39,643 bases of DNA from Marinagarivorans sp. (GTDB taxonomy: Bacteria > Pseudomonadota > Gammaproteobacteria > Pseudomonadales > Cellvibrionaceae). The position numbers were made by a program, and so were the translations under genes. Positions within the stretch are counted from its first letter, which is position 1. Each line of letters begins with the position of its first letter. The DNA lies in assembly GCA_028281865.1 (NCBI GenBank), contig JANQJB010000039.1:1-39643 (forward strand), written 5' to 3'. The notes under the pieces are model-generated. The model did not search any database and was not told the origin of the DNA. It saw nothing but the letters and a program-made list of their open reading frames with translations. Below, in pieces: positions 7,814 through 15,688 of the stretch.

Positions 7814-9490
7814 ATGCAACTGTTCAGGTTAATACTCGTTTTTGCAATCAGCATAGTGATTTCCGCCTGTATGTCGGGCGATAACCCCGGTTCTTCTGGT
7901 ACACAGTCGGCAGGTTCTTCATCGAGTTCTAGCTCTGCATCCAGCTCCAATTCAGGGAGCATTGATCACACTGCTTGCACTGATAACTTCGCCAGTCCCG
8001 AGTTTCCAATCCGTGTACTCAATAAGCGAGAAATCGCGAATTCCTTTGCCGATATCTTTAATACATCTGCGGAGGAGTTTGATCTGCTGCCTGATTTTAA
8101 TTACTTAGGCTTGGATGCATTTGAAGGCGGACAAATGGCGGAGTTTGATAAGAATTTTTATGATGCCTTAGTAAATGCTTCTCTTGATGCCGTCGACCGG
8201 CTTGTAGATGACGGTATTATCTCGATTGCAGATTTAAGCGAGTTAGAATCCGCGCTTGAACCATACGCGCAACTATTCTTCAGGCGCGAGTTAACAGAGG
8301 AAGAATGGTCTGATCTAAAGGTGTTTGCTGCGCAGAGCGCAGAGGGCTTTAGTGCAAATACAGGCTTAAAAGCTGCGATCTTAAATATAATAACGTCGCC
8401 GGAATTTCTTTATATTGCCCCAGAAATTGTCGGTAACACGACGCGCCAATTAACGGGCTATGAATTAGCTCAGCGCCTTTCTCTCACCTTGTGGGCTTCG
8501 GTTCCGGATAGTGCTTTGCTCAATGCAGTAAAAGCGGGTCAGCTGGAAACCGATGCCGGTTTAAGAGCGCAAATTACCAGAATGATGGCCGACGAAAAGT
8601 TTGCTCGCTTTCTCGATAATTTTCCGCGCTTTTGGCTCAACCTCGATTTTGTCGGTGATTTTGTTGTTTCTAACGGTGGTATTTCCGATGAGCAATGGCA
8701 GCAGTTGCGTGCCGATATGGCGAGAGAAACCGGCTTATTTATCGAAAATATCATTAGACAAAATAAGCCGGTCGCAGATATTTATAAGGCCAATTATAGC
8801 TATGTGAATTCGCGTCTCGCCGAATTTTATGGTTTCGACAATGTGGATCAGGGCGAGCTGTTTGTGAAGACTGATTTCCCCGCTGCGAGTCATCGCACCG
8901 GGCTTTTGACACACGGCTCAACGCTAACGGCTATGTCGGATGGTGAGCTCGCACCGATCGCTTGGCGTGGCTTTGAAATTTGGCTGCGCTCTGGAAAAAA
9001 AATCGATAGTCACCCGCAAACAAGCGAGTTTAATCAAAAACTTGGCCTTGTCGTGGATGGCCTGGCGGTAGATGGCTTAGTTGCGCAAAGTGATATTCGT
9101 ACTGAATTGGATAAAGACGCGGAATGTCAGGAATGCCATGATTTTATCGACGAAGCGGGATGGGCATTCAGTGTATTTGATCATATGGGCAGGGATGCGG
9201 TTGCAGGGCCAGATGGTGGCGCTGTGGATGCAACAGGTGTGTTTGCAGGAGAGAGTTTTAACGGCCCAGCAGAATTTATCGATCTCATCTTTCAATCATA
9301 CGGGCTTGAAAATGTTTTTGGCGCGAAATTTCTACTTTATTCGACTGGTCGTAAAATCGAAAACACACCGCTAAGCTCTGATATTTGTGCAATTGAACAC
9401 GCGTTGAACGAATCGACCAACCGTGGCGCCAGTGATGTCCTCATCTCACTTATGATGTCTCCAATTTTTCGCGCGATAGCGAGCCCTTAG
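7814..9490 (+). CDS. DUF1592/DUF1588/DUF1585 lipoprotein with CXXCH haem motif
   Basis: 558 residues. A lipoprotein signal with lipobox ISAC (about residues 16-19) is followed by a Gly/Ser linker up to about 50. Then come the domains of the planctomycete-type cytochrome-like family. An N-terminal helical part (EFPIRVLNKREIANSFADIF) is followed by a DUF1595/1592-like part (ELAQRLSLTLWASVPDSALLNAVKAGQL, then RFWLNLDF). A DUF1588-like part contains HRTGLLTHGSTLTAMSDGE and CQECH at residues 438-442, a c-type haem-binding CXXCH. The last is a DUF1585-like tail (FLLYSTGRKIEN). In many genomes such genes pair with a DUF1552 gene; none follows here. It is the complete relative of the truncated gene at 1-1081. 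Expected site is the periplasm or outer membrane; redox function is an inference from the haem motif. Confidence 0.87.
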   Translation: MQLFRLILVFAISIVISACMSGDNPGSSGTQSAGSSSSSSSASSSNSGSIDHTACTDNFASPEFPIRVLNKREIANSFADIFNTSAEEFDLLPDFNYLGLDAFEGGQMAEFDKNFYDALVNASLDAVDRLVDDGIISIADLSELESALEPYAQLFFRRELTEEEWSDLKVFAAQSAEGFSANTGLKAAILNIITSPEFLYIAPEIVGNTTRQLTGYELAQRLSLTLWASVPDSALLNAVKAGQLETDAGLRAQITRMMADEKFARFLDNFPRFWLNLDFVGDFVVSNGGISDEQWQQLRADMARETGLFIENIIRQNKPVADIYKANYSYVNSRLAEFYGFDNVDQGELFVKTDFPAASHRTGLLTHGSTLTAMSDGELAPIAWRGFEIWLRSGKKIDSHPQTSEFNQKLGLVVDGLAVDGLVAQSDIRTELDKDAECQECHDFIDEAGWAFSVFDHMGRDAVAGPDGGAVDATGVFAGESFNGPAEFIDLIFQSYGLENVFGAKFLLYSTGRKIENTPLSSDICAIEHALNESTNRGASDVLISLMMSPIFRAIASP

Positions 9491-9596
9491 GCGCTTGCCC
9501 TACTATCTGCGTTAGTGTTAGATTCCCCCCTCGCTTGAGTGACAAGTAGCGTAGTTTGCGCGTGTTAACCACGCTTAGCTATAAGATAATTCGCAT

Positions 9597-9643
9597 AGGT
9601 ATCGGATATTAAGGTATCGGATAATTAAGGTATCAGATAATTA
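9597..9643 (+). repeat. Three tandem ~16-bp repeats abutting a start codon
   Basis: Three consecutive near-identical units, AGGTATCGGATATTA (9597-9611), AGGTATCGGATAATTA (9612-9627) and AGGTATCAGATAATTA (9628-9643), end exactly at the ATG of the methyltransferase gene. Each unit carries an AGG(T), so the array places up to three weak Shine-Dalgarno-like sites in front of the gene. Copy-number change would alter leader length. Confidence 0.8.
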
Positions 9644-10444
9644 ATGAAAGTATTGAAGTTACGTTTATTGGAAAAGCTTTTTTATGCAATGGGTTATGAA
9701 ACCCTATTTTTAAAAGCAAAGCGGAAAAAAATAAAAACAAAAAGTTTGAATCTTAATATTGGTGCCGGTAAATATACGATTCCCAATTTTGTCTCGCTCG
9801 ACTACTTCAGCCCGCATTATTACAAGTCACAAAAGAACTTTTCATCCTCGCGCGTCGCTTATGATATTCGCAACGATAGTATTCCTTACAAAGATGCTGA
9901 GGTGGACAATATATACATATCGCATGTTGTCGAACACATTGAAGATTTTGCCGTACTCAAGTTTTTTGAAGAGGCGTTTCGTGTTTTAAAAAAAAATGGG
10001 GTTCTTCGTGTTGCTTGTCCCGATGCGAAGTTTCTCTATCAGGTGAGTCAGTTTGATAACGATTATTACGATTGGTATAAATCGATTAATAGAGCTAAAG
10101 CCCCAAGACAATATGATTTTTTGGTTAATTTAATCTCAAGTCCACGCGGTAGATGTAACAATAACAATATTACAGAAGAAATTATGGATATCGAAGAGTT
10201 GAAAAAAATGGATTATGCTAATTTGACAAGCACATTGAAAAATAACTTATCTTTTAGGAGCGAGTTTCCAGGTGAACATATCAATAACTGGGACTTCGAA
10301 CGTTTGCAAGCGATTGGTAAAAAGGTTGGGTTTACCCACGTGTTTGAAAGCAAATATTTGGGCTCTGTTTCCAAGGAAATGCAAAGCTTAAAATTCGATA
10401 AAACGCACCCGGAAATGTCATTATATGTCGAGTTTGTAAAGTAG
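9644..10444 (+). CDS. Class I SAM-dependent methyltransferase
   Basis: 266 residues. Motif I is NLNIGAGKYTIPNFVSLDYF (NIGAG at 38-42, acidic residue D about ten residues later). SIPYKDAEVDNIYISHVVEHIEDF is the usual Methyltransf_11 motif (H-VVEH), followed by EEAFRVLKKNGVLRVACPD. This group often methylates glycans or small molecules and resembles the SAM methyltransferases found near surface-polysaccharide genes; the substrate is not visible here. The gene is more AT-rich than its neighbours, stands alone, and its leader is a tandem repeat array, which may point to horizontal acquisition. Confidence 0.85.
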   Translation: MKVLKLRLLEKLFYAMGYETLFLKAKRKKIKTKSLNLNIGAGKYTIPNFVSLDYFSPHYYKSQKNFSSSRVAYDIRNDSIPYKDAEVDNIYISHVVEHIEDFAVLKFFEEAFRVLKKNGVLRVACPDAKFLYQVSQFDNDYYDWYKSINRAKAPRQYDFLVNLISSPRGRCNNNNITEEIMDIEELKKMDYANLTSTLKNNLSFRSEFPGEHINNWDFERLQAIGKKVGFTHVFESKYLGSVSKEMQSLKFDKTHPEMSLYVEFVK

Positions 10445-10534
10445 TGGGATAGGTTCTACAAACAGCCGGCTCATTTAGCCGAATGTGAAAAAATTGACCT
10501 TTCAAGTTGCAAGTTTTTTGCGTTCGACGTTAAT

Positions 10535-11248
10535 TTATCTGACAGTCTCTACATTCCACCGCTCTTCAGGTAACCACGGGAATACAACGCCTGTTCGGTC
10601 CAAAAATAAGCCGGTGTGTTCCATCGTGACGTTTTCAAGAACTGCAATTAACTTACTTACAGTATCATCTACGTCAAATTGCGCATTTGGACCGGCCAAA
10701 TCGGTTTTTGTTGGGCCGGGCCGCAACGTAACATAGGGTATGTTCAAGGGCTTAAAATGCCAGGATAAAAGCACACTAGCGGCATTTGCAGCGGCTTTGG
10801 TCGTACGGTAAATCAGTTTTGAGTCGTCGCGATAAACAGATAAACATCCCGCTTGGCTTCCAATTGTTGCCGCGACTGCTTTTGAGGATTTGACTAAGTT
10901 AGGTTCGAGAATTTCTGCAACTTTAACAATGCCTATGCAATTAACTTTGAAAGCATTTACCCAAAGTTCTGGATCTGCATTGAGTCCTGCGTCTGAAGAG
11001 TCTGCTACGCCTGCATTGTTGATAAGTAAATCGATAGCGCGATCGCCAACTTGCTCCGTTAATTTCGCAATGGACTCAGCGCTACTCACGTCTAACTGAA
11101 TTACCTGAGTATTGGGTAAGCTTTTTAAGGTAGTTGCGGTTTCTTCTGATCTAGCTGTGCCAATTATATTGTGGCCTTGTGCAGAATATTGTTTAGCAAA
11201 CTCCAACCCTAAGCCTCGGTTTGCACCGGTTATAAAAATCGTTTTCAT
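10535..11248 (-). CDS. Short-chain dehydrogenase/reductase (SDR, classical type)
   Basis: 237 residues. The cofactor motif TGANRGLG lies at residues 7-14, NNAG at 77-80, catalytic Ser around 131 (ATIGSQAG) and YxxxK at Tyr147/Lys151 (YRTTK). A proline-glycine turn follows (LRPGPTKTDL). This is a complete Rossmann-fold oxidoreductase using NAD(P)H, of the CsgA/sniffer-like SDR subgroup; substrate unknown. ATG 11248 has GAGGCG upstream. It is convergent with the methyltransferase gene; the 90-bp space between them holds a short CGGCT/AGCCG hairpin. Confidence 0.9.
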   Translation of the reverse strand: MKTIFITGANRGLGLEFAKQYSAQGHNIIGTARSEETATTLKSLPNTQVIQLDVSSAESIAKLTEQVGDRAIDLLINNAGVADSSDAGLNADPELWVNAFKVNCIGIVKVAEILEPNLVKSSKAVAATIGSQAGCLSVYRDDSKLIYRTTKAAANAASVLLSWHFKPLNIPYVTLRPGPTKTDLAGPNAQFDVDDTVSKLIAVLENVTMEHTGLFLDRTGVVFPWLPEERWNVETVR

Positions 11249-11514
11249 ATTTTTATTCGCCTCTAAATAAGCTGCTCAGAGCTTTTGTTGTAAATAGTCA
11301 AATAGACTTGGTTGATTGGTGTATAAGTATATAGGGAACAAGCTTAAATAGGTAAGCAAACGAGATTGATTATTTGCTTGAAGAAAAAATTGATGTAAGT
11401 TTTCGGGGCTGTTTGAGTAAAGCTACTTAATTTACGTGTCAAAATAGAGCTTGCTTATCGCTACCCGCTTCCATGCAGGTAAACGCAAGAGTTAGAGATA
11501 GGTATGCCGAAATT

Positions 11515-13551
11515 TTATTTTCTGTATTGGCGCAAATCCTGCTGGGCATCGCTAAAAACGTTTTGCTCGCAATTCGAGTAACTCACATCAAGTTGATCAA
11601 TTATTTCCACATCATCCCCGTCACTAACTAGCTCACCATCACTGGCGCGACGGCAAATAGGGTATCCGCTAATGCTGACATTGCGCAGTCGATGGTGAGT
11701 GTTTGAATTATGATTCATTTCAATACCCGTTGCGGCTTGCTCTCGTCGCTGTGTCGCATTGTTATAGGTGTAACTTTGATTATTGGCGATCGTCATCCCG
11801 TCAAAGTCGATACGAGTAGAGTAGGTACTGTGCAAACCAATTTCATTGTTGTACAAACGGCTATCTGAAATTGAAAAATAATTTGTATAAGCAGCAGTGT
11901 TACTCGCTCCGTTGTTATGTGTCATATGTGAAATAATTTCAGCATTCATTTGTTGAGTATTTGCAGGCCTATTAACCGGAAAAAACGTACGCAGTGCGAC
12001 AAGGTTTAAGTTGCGTACGTAGCGAAAGCGCAAACCTGTGAAATTGGCAATTGCAGTATTGCGTTCAACTGGATAAAAAACCGGAAGGTCATTTGTCATA
12101 AACCCACCTGGTCCCGCAATCCAGGATCGGTAGGGCGAGTTAAGACCGATTTGCGCCTCTTCCGCAGGAGTTAAGAATGACGGGTCAACTGAGGTTGTAT
12201 ACCACTCCGATGGTTGACTATCCTTTGCATCAACATGAATATCATCGAGGCCAATGGTGTACCAAAAAAATGCGGTACCATGGTTGCCCGCTGCAACGTT
12301 ATCGGTAAATTGAATAAAGGGACTCGAAATCCAAAATCCATCACCGTGAAAGGCTAAATCTGCAGCGCGCAATCGGCCGTTGTGGTTGCCAAGATAGACT
12401 CTTCGATAGGGGTAACGTTTTACGCCAGATGTACCGTCATTTGCTCCTCTGCCGCCGACCGCGAGATTATTGGTAAAACTACCGCGCTCATTTCCTGCTT
12501 CAGTCACAAATCCAGTGCCAGCAAAGTTAAAAGCAACGTTGTTTTCGAAATGCACGAAGCTACGATGGTTGACAAACCCCCAGCCACTATTGTCATTCAC
12601 GATACTATTACTGACTGTATACTCGCGATCCATCCCGCATATGTGGAAATGGATGGGGTACATATTTTTAGTATTATTATTGTTGGTAGCGATATCTTTG
12701 CGCGTTCGACCTAGACGATATAACTCGACATTGTCGAAGGTTATATCACCGCAATCGTTACCATGTTTCATAAACATGATGTGGCCACGATCATCGACAT
12801 TGTTTGCGAATGAACGGAGTTTCAGGTTTGAGGTTAAGTTAGCTAAGTGCAGCTCTCCGGCGAGTGCTATTTTATGGTTATGATTAAAGTTTTGTGAACA
12901 GTTGATCGTGTTGCCATTGAAGCTTGCTATAACGCAAATGTCGTTTTGTAGTGCTGTATTGCGTTTATAGTTCGTCGCATGGACGAGAATTTGATCGCCC
13001 ACCTGCCAGCCCTGTGGTATTGAGTTCATGGCGATTATATTGGTGTTTTTATTTAAATTGTTATTGTAGGTGACAATCCGGTCTTTGCTGCTACCGTTTA
13101 ATAAAATTGTTCCTCCATGATTGAACAGTCCGAGTTCCATTCGAACACTGGGCGGGTTATTTCCTTGGCGTTTTTCCGCAAAAAATATCTCTGCTAGCTG
13201 GTTTGCGTTGGGTTCGGCAATAAGACTGCCGCTTGGATTTACATTGATAGTGTGAACATATAAGCGTGTGGTCAGTGAGGGAACAAATCTCAATGTGCCG
13301 TCTATATTAAGGCGGTTTATTCTTGCATTATTGTTCATGACCATATTGTAGTTAACTTGTATGCCATTGGGAATACAAACATTATCGTTCTCTCGCGGTC
13401 TGCGATTTGGATTCCACGTGTTTTTATTTCTCCAGTTTCCGTTTTTTGTTGCACTAATGCTACAAGAGTTTTGTGCAAAAGAGGACGGGGGAAATAGATG
13501 TGAAACGATAAAAATGAATATGAAACAAATAAATATGTTGTTAATGCCCAT
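11515..13551 (-). CDS. Secreted G8-domain, right-handed parallel beta-helix protein
   Basis: 678 residues. A signal peptide (about 1-26, ending SSFAQ) is followed by a G8 domain at roughly 33-160: NWRNKNTWNPNRRPRENDNV, then RINRLNIDGTLRF and VNPSGSLIAEP, with the tryptophan, prolines and glycines that define G8. The rest is an Asn-rich beta-helix with repeated short strands (SIVNDNSGWGFVNH, NVAFNFAGTGFVTEAGNERG, NLAVGG) like the parallel beta-helix region of CEMIP/PKHD1-type and bacterial G8 proteins. Some eukaryotic relatives are linked to hyaluronan depolymerisation, so a polysaccharide-binding or -cleaving role is possible but not demonstrated. GAGGAG precedes the start at suitable distance. 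No CBM or poly-Ser linker is present. Confidence 0.82.
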   Translation of the reverse strand: MGINNIFICFIFIFIVSHLFPPSSFAQNSCSISATKNGNWRNKNTWNPNRRPRENDNVCIPNGIQVNYNMVMNNNARINRLNIDGTLRFVPSLTTRLYVHTINVNPSGSLIAEPNANQLAEIFFAEKRQGNNPPSVRMELGLFNHGGTILLNGSSKDRIVTYNNNLNKNTNIIAMNSIPQGWQVGDQILVHATNYKRNTALQNDICVIASFNGNTINCSQNFNHNHKIALAGELHLANLTSNLKLRSFANNVDDRGHIMFMKHGNDCGDITFDNVELYRLGRTRKDIATNNNNTKNMYPIHFHICGMDREYTVSNSIVNDNSGWGFVNHRSFVHFENNVAFNFAGTGFVTEAGNERGSFTNNLAVGGRGANDGTSGVKRYPYRRVYLGNHNGRLRAADLAFHGDGFWISSPFIQFTDNVAAGNHGTAFFWYTIGLDDIHVDAKDSQPSEWYTTSVDPSFLTPAEEAQIGLNSPYRSWIAGPGGFMTNDLPVFYPVERNTAIANFTGLRFRYVRNLNLVALRTFFPVNRPANTQQMNAEIISHMTHNNGASNTAAYTNYFSISDSRLYNNEIGLHSTYSTRIDFDGMTIANNQSYTYNNATQRREQAATGIEMNHNSNTHHRLRNVSISGYPICRRASDGELVSDGDDVEIIDQLDVSYSNCEQNVFSDAQQDLRQYRK

Positions 13552-14112
13552 GAGCGAAGACTCCTCAAGCTGTTGTTTAAATGTTCGCTAGCAATTTGTT
13601 ACTAGCGTTCCTAGTTATTTTCTGATCGTTAATCAAGGTTTTTCAGCGGCATTATTTTTTTTGTTGGGGTCATTCTATAAATAAAAAATAGAATTGTTCA
13701 ACGGCAGAAATTTTAAAAATAGATTAATTGTTTTTGAAATGAATGGTTTTTAAAAATAGTGGATACATCGCTTATGCGTGATGGTCTTTTAATTGATTAA
13801 TATGTTCTGTTAATAAGAATTGGGTGATTGTTGTTGCAATTATGTAATAAGCAATTTGAACTTTTGGGCTTGTTTTTGGAACTTTCGGCCACGCGGTCAG
13901 TGCAATGGCGGTAGTTGGAGAATGATTGAAGCTGCAGGTGATTTAAGTTGTGGACGAATTATTGGCTTGATTAAAATAGTGGCACGCGGTGGATGCTATT
14001 TGAGCTTGTAGATTTTCTAAATTATTGATGTCGAATCTTGGCTATTAATTAAGCCGACAATAATTATTGTCGGCTTAATAGGCGGTGTGAGGACACGCCA
14101 CCACTTAAGATA
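13552..14112. other. AT-rich intergenic region upstream of the G8 gene
   Basis: About 560 bp between the GH43-like gene and the G8 gene, both on the minus strand. It is strongly AT-rich around 13600-13850. I see no credible gene; a 63-codon plus-strand frame at 13820-14011 has no family resemblance or ribosome-binding site. The only clear structure is the palindrome at 14048-14079, listed separately. The promoter of the G8 gene is expected in the AT-rich part near 13600-13700. Confidence 0.5.
14048..14079 (-). terminator. Perfect 32-bp palindrome, probable terminator of the GH43-like gene
   Basis: The half-site ATTAAGCCGACAATAA (14048-14063) is followed without any gap by its exact reverse complement (14064-14079). 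It lies 33 nt beyond the stop of the GH43-like gene on that gene's strand. The GC-rich block AAGCCGAC gives a strong RNA hairpin flanked by A/T bases, as in bidirectional terminators. An operator for a dimeric protein is the alternative. Confidence 0.6.
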
Positions 14113-15330
14113 TTACCAACGCCTAATCTCAAATCTCTGATTTTCTTCGGGCCCCGGATATCGGTAACGCTCATCCAGTACGTTAAAAAATACATCGCCG
14201 CTCGCATCAATTTTCGGTTCAATAGGTATCAAGCGAAAACCACTTTTCATTGTGGTGTGGGCTTTCCCGCCTTGATCTTTAAGCTTGGCCAGATCTTCGA
14301 AGGAGATATAGTCGCCATTTTTAAACGCGGTGGTCCACCAATTGCCATTTTTATCGACAAAGGGGGTACCATGGCCTAAAAAGCGCCCGAGAAATCTACG
14401 ATCGCTGTAAGGCCCCCGCAGATTGTCCGCTGTAGCGTAGTACATGTTGTAGGTGCCGTGGCGCAGTTTATCTTGGCTCCATCCGGTGCCGAAAATGATG
14501 TATTTTTTACCTATCTTCATCATTGTTAGGCCTTCGTGGCCCATTTTTCGATTTGCGGGTGCGATTTTGAATTGCTCGCCGACGAAGCCGTCGAGCGTTG
14601 GTTTCAGCTCTTGGACTTTGTTATGTGAGCTCAATAAATAGACCTTGCCGTCGTCGTCTTTAAATAGGGTCGGGTCGTGCCGGTGTCCGAAACTGGCATT
14701 GGGATACACTTCCCTTATCGGTCCGGAAGGGCTATCGGCTAAAATCAAATTGGCTCGCCGTACGCTGGTGGTGTGGGTAAACACCCATTGGCCGTTAATA
14801 TTGTGAATTTCGGGCGCCCACATCATCGGTTTGCGCTTCATTTCCATACCACGTTGTTTCAGAATATTTATCCAACTTAAGTCGGCAAATCGAAATGGCA
14901 CGCCTACTAACTCCCAATTCAGCAAGTCCTTACTTTTCCATAGTTCTATACCCTCGGTCGACCAGTCGACGGAGTCGCCTCCCTTAATTTGGTTTAAACG
15001 AGTGCCTGTGTAATAGTAATATCCATCGGGCGCGTTTAATATATACGGGTCCCGTAAAAATAGTCCTTCGAAGAATTGCACTGCTTCCTTGCGTTCAGCA
15101 ACTTTACGTTTTCGCTCTTCTGTGGCCTTAAAGTGGTCTGGCACGAGCTTAGGTGCATCGCTCGTTGGTGCCATGGTTGCCGCCACGGCTTTTTCGAGTG
15201 GCATGCCAACAGCTAATCGGATGTCTTCGATTTGTTCAACTGGAATTTTTTTTGACGGGTTGCTACAGGCTATCAGGCTTCCCATAAGAAGCGATATAAC
15301 AAGTAGCGGTAGAGTGAAATGGGGGTTCAT
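14113..15330 (-). CDS. GH43-like family glycoside hydrolase, lipoprotein
   Basis: 405 residues from ATG 15330 (AGGAAA upstream); an in-frame TTG at 15348 is less likely. The lipoprotein signal ends with LIAC. After a charged spacer comes a five-bladed beta-propeller of GH43/clan F type. The candidate catalytic base is Asp94 in FLRDPYIL; MMWAPEIH is the typical WAPEI motif; the candidate pKa-modulating Asp219 lies in RHDPTLFKDDDGKVYLL; the candidate acid Glu266 lies in GHEGLTMMKIGKKY. GHGTPFVDKNGNWW follows. All three carboxylates are present, so activity is expected, probably exo- or debranching action on a plant or algal polysaccharide at the cell surface. GH117 and related clan-F-like propellers are the main alternatives; the exact family and substrate are undecided. 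Confidence 0.82.
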   Translation of the reverse strand: MNPHFTLPLLVISLLMGSLIACSNPSKKIPVEQIEDIRLAVGMPLEKAVAATMAPTSDAPKLVPDHFKATEERKRKVAERKEAVQFFEGLFLRDPYILNAPDGYYYYTGTRLNQIKGGDSVDWSTEGIELWKSKDLLNWELVGVPFRFADLSWINILKQRGMEMKRKPMMWAPEIHNINGQWVFTHTTSVRRANLILADSPSGPIREVYPNASFGHRHDPTLFKDDDGKVYLLSSHNKVQELKPTLDGFVGEQFKIAPANRKMGHEGLTMMKIGKKYIIFGTGWSQDKLRHGTYNMYYATADNLRGPYSDRRFLGRFLGHGTPFVDKNGNWWTTAFKNGDYISFEDLAKLKDQGGKAHTTMKSGFRLIPIEPKIDASGDVFFNVLDERYRYPGPEENQRFEIRRW

Positions 15331-15688
15331 AGAGTATTTCCTACTCAATTGGATTAAAGGAAGCTCTGATTATTTGCCTACTATCAAACATGCATACGTT
15401 TTCGTGGGCCAAGCCAGCAATTGTCCATGGAAAACAGCGTTATTGCTAGGACAGAAGTTTAAATAATTGGCTTAAATTCTTTAATAAAAACTTAAGGTTC
15501 CTCTTAATAATGTCAATGTATCCCAACGCCGAGCCCTATGGCTGTTTTTAGGTTAAACAGGCAGCGAATGATCAGTTCGTTGCAGTTAGTGGTATGAAAA
15601 CTGTACAGGTTGTATTTGTGGAATAATGGCCCGTAGATGTTTTAAGTGAAGACATTTATTGGGCGATAAATATTTAGGAATAAATCGA
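15331..15688. other. Divergent intergenic region (GH43-like / MATE)
   Basis: About 360 bp between divergently transcribed genes, so it should hold both promoters. It contains one copy of the AGGAAGCTCTGA repeat (15358-15369). No coding potential was recognised. Confidence 0.5.
15358..15372 (+). repeat. Solo copy of the AGGAAGCTCTGA(T/A)TA repeat
   Basis: AGGAAGCTCTGATTA here matches the arm of the inverted-repeat element at 17144-17198 (AGGAAGCTCTGAATA), one mismatch in 15. Relative to the right arm of that element it is inverted, so the MATE gene lies between two oppositely oriented copies about 1.8 kb apart. It may be a leftover end of a mobile element. Confidence 0.6.

Noticed and set aside
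10467-10481. CGGCT/AGCCG hairpin between convergent genes as a terminator
   Set aside because: Only 5 bp of stem and no U-tract; too weak to annotate separately.
13820-14011. 63-codon plus-strand frame with several Cys residues
   Set aside because: No ribosome-binding site, no recognisable motif, AT-rich intergenic setting.
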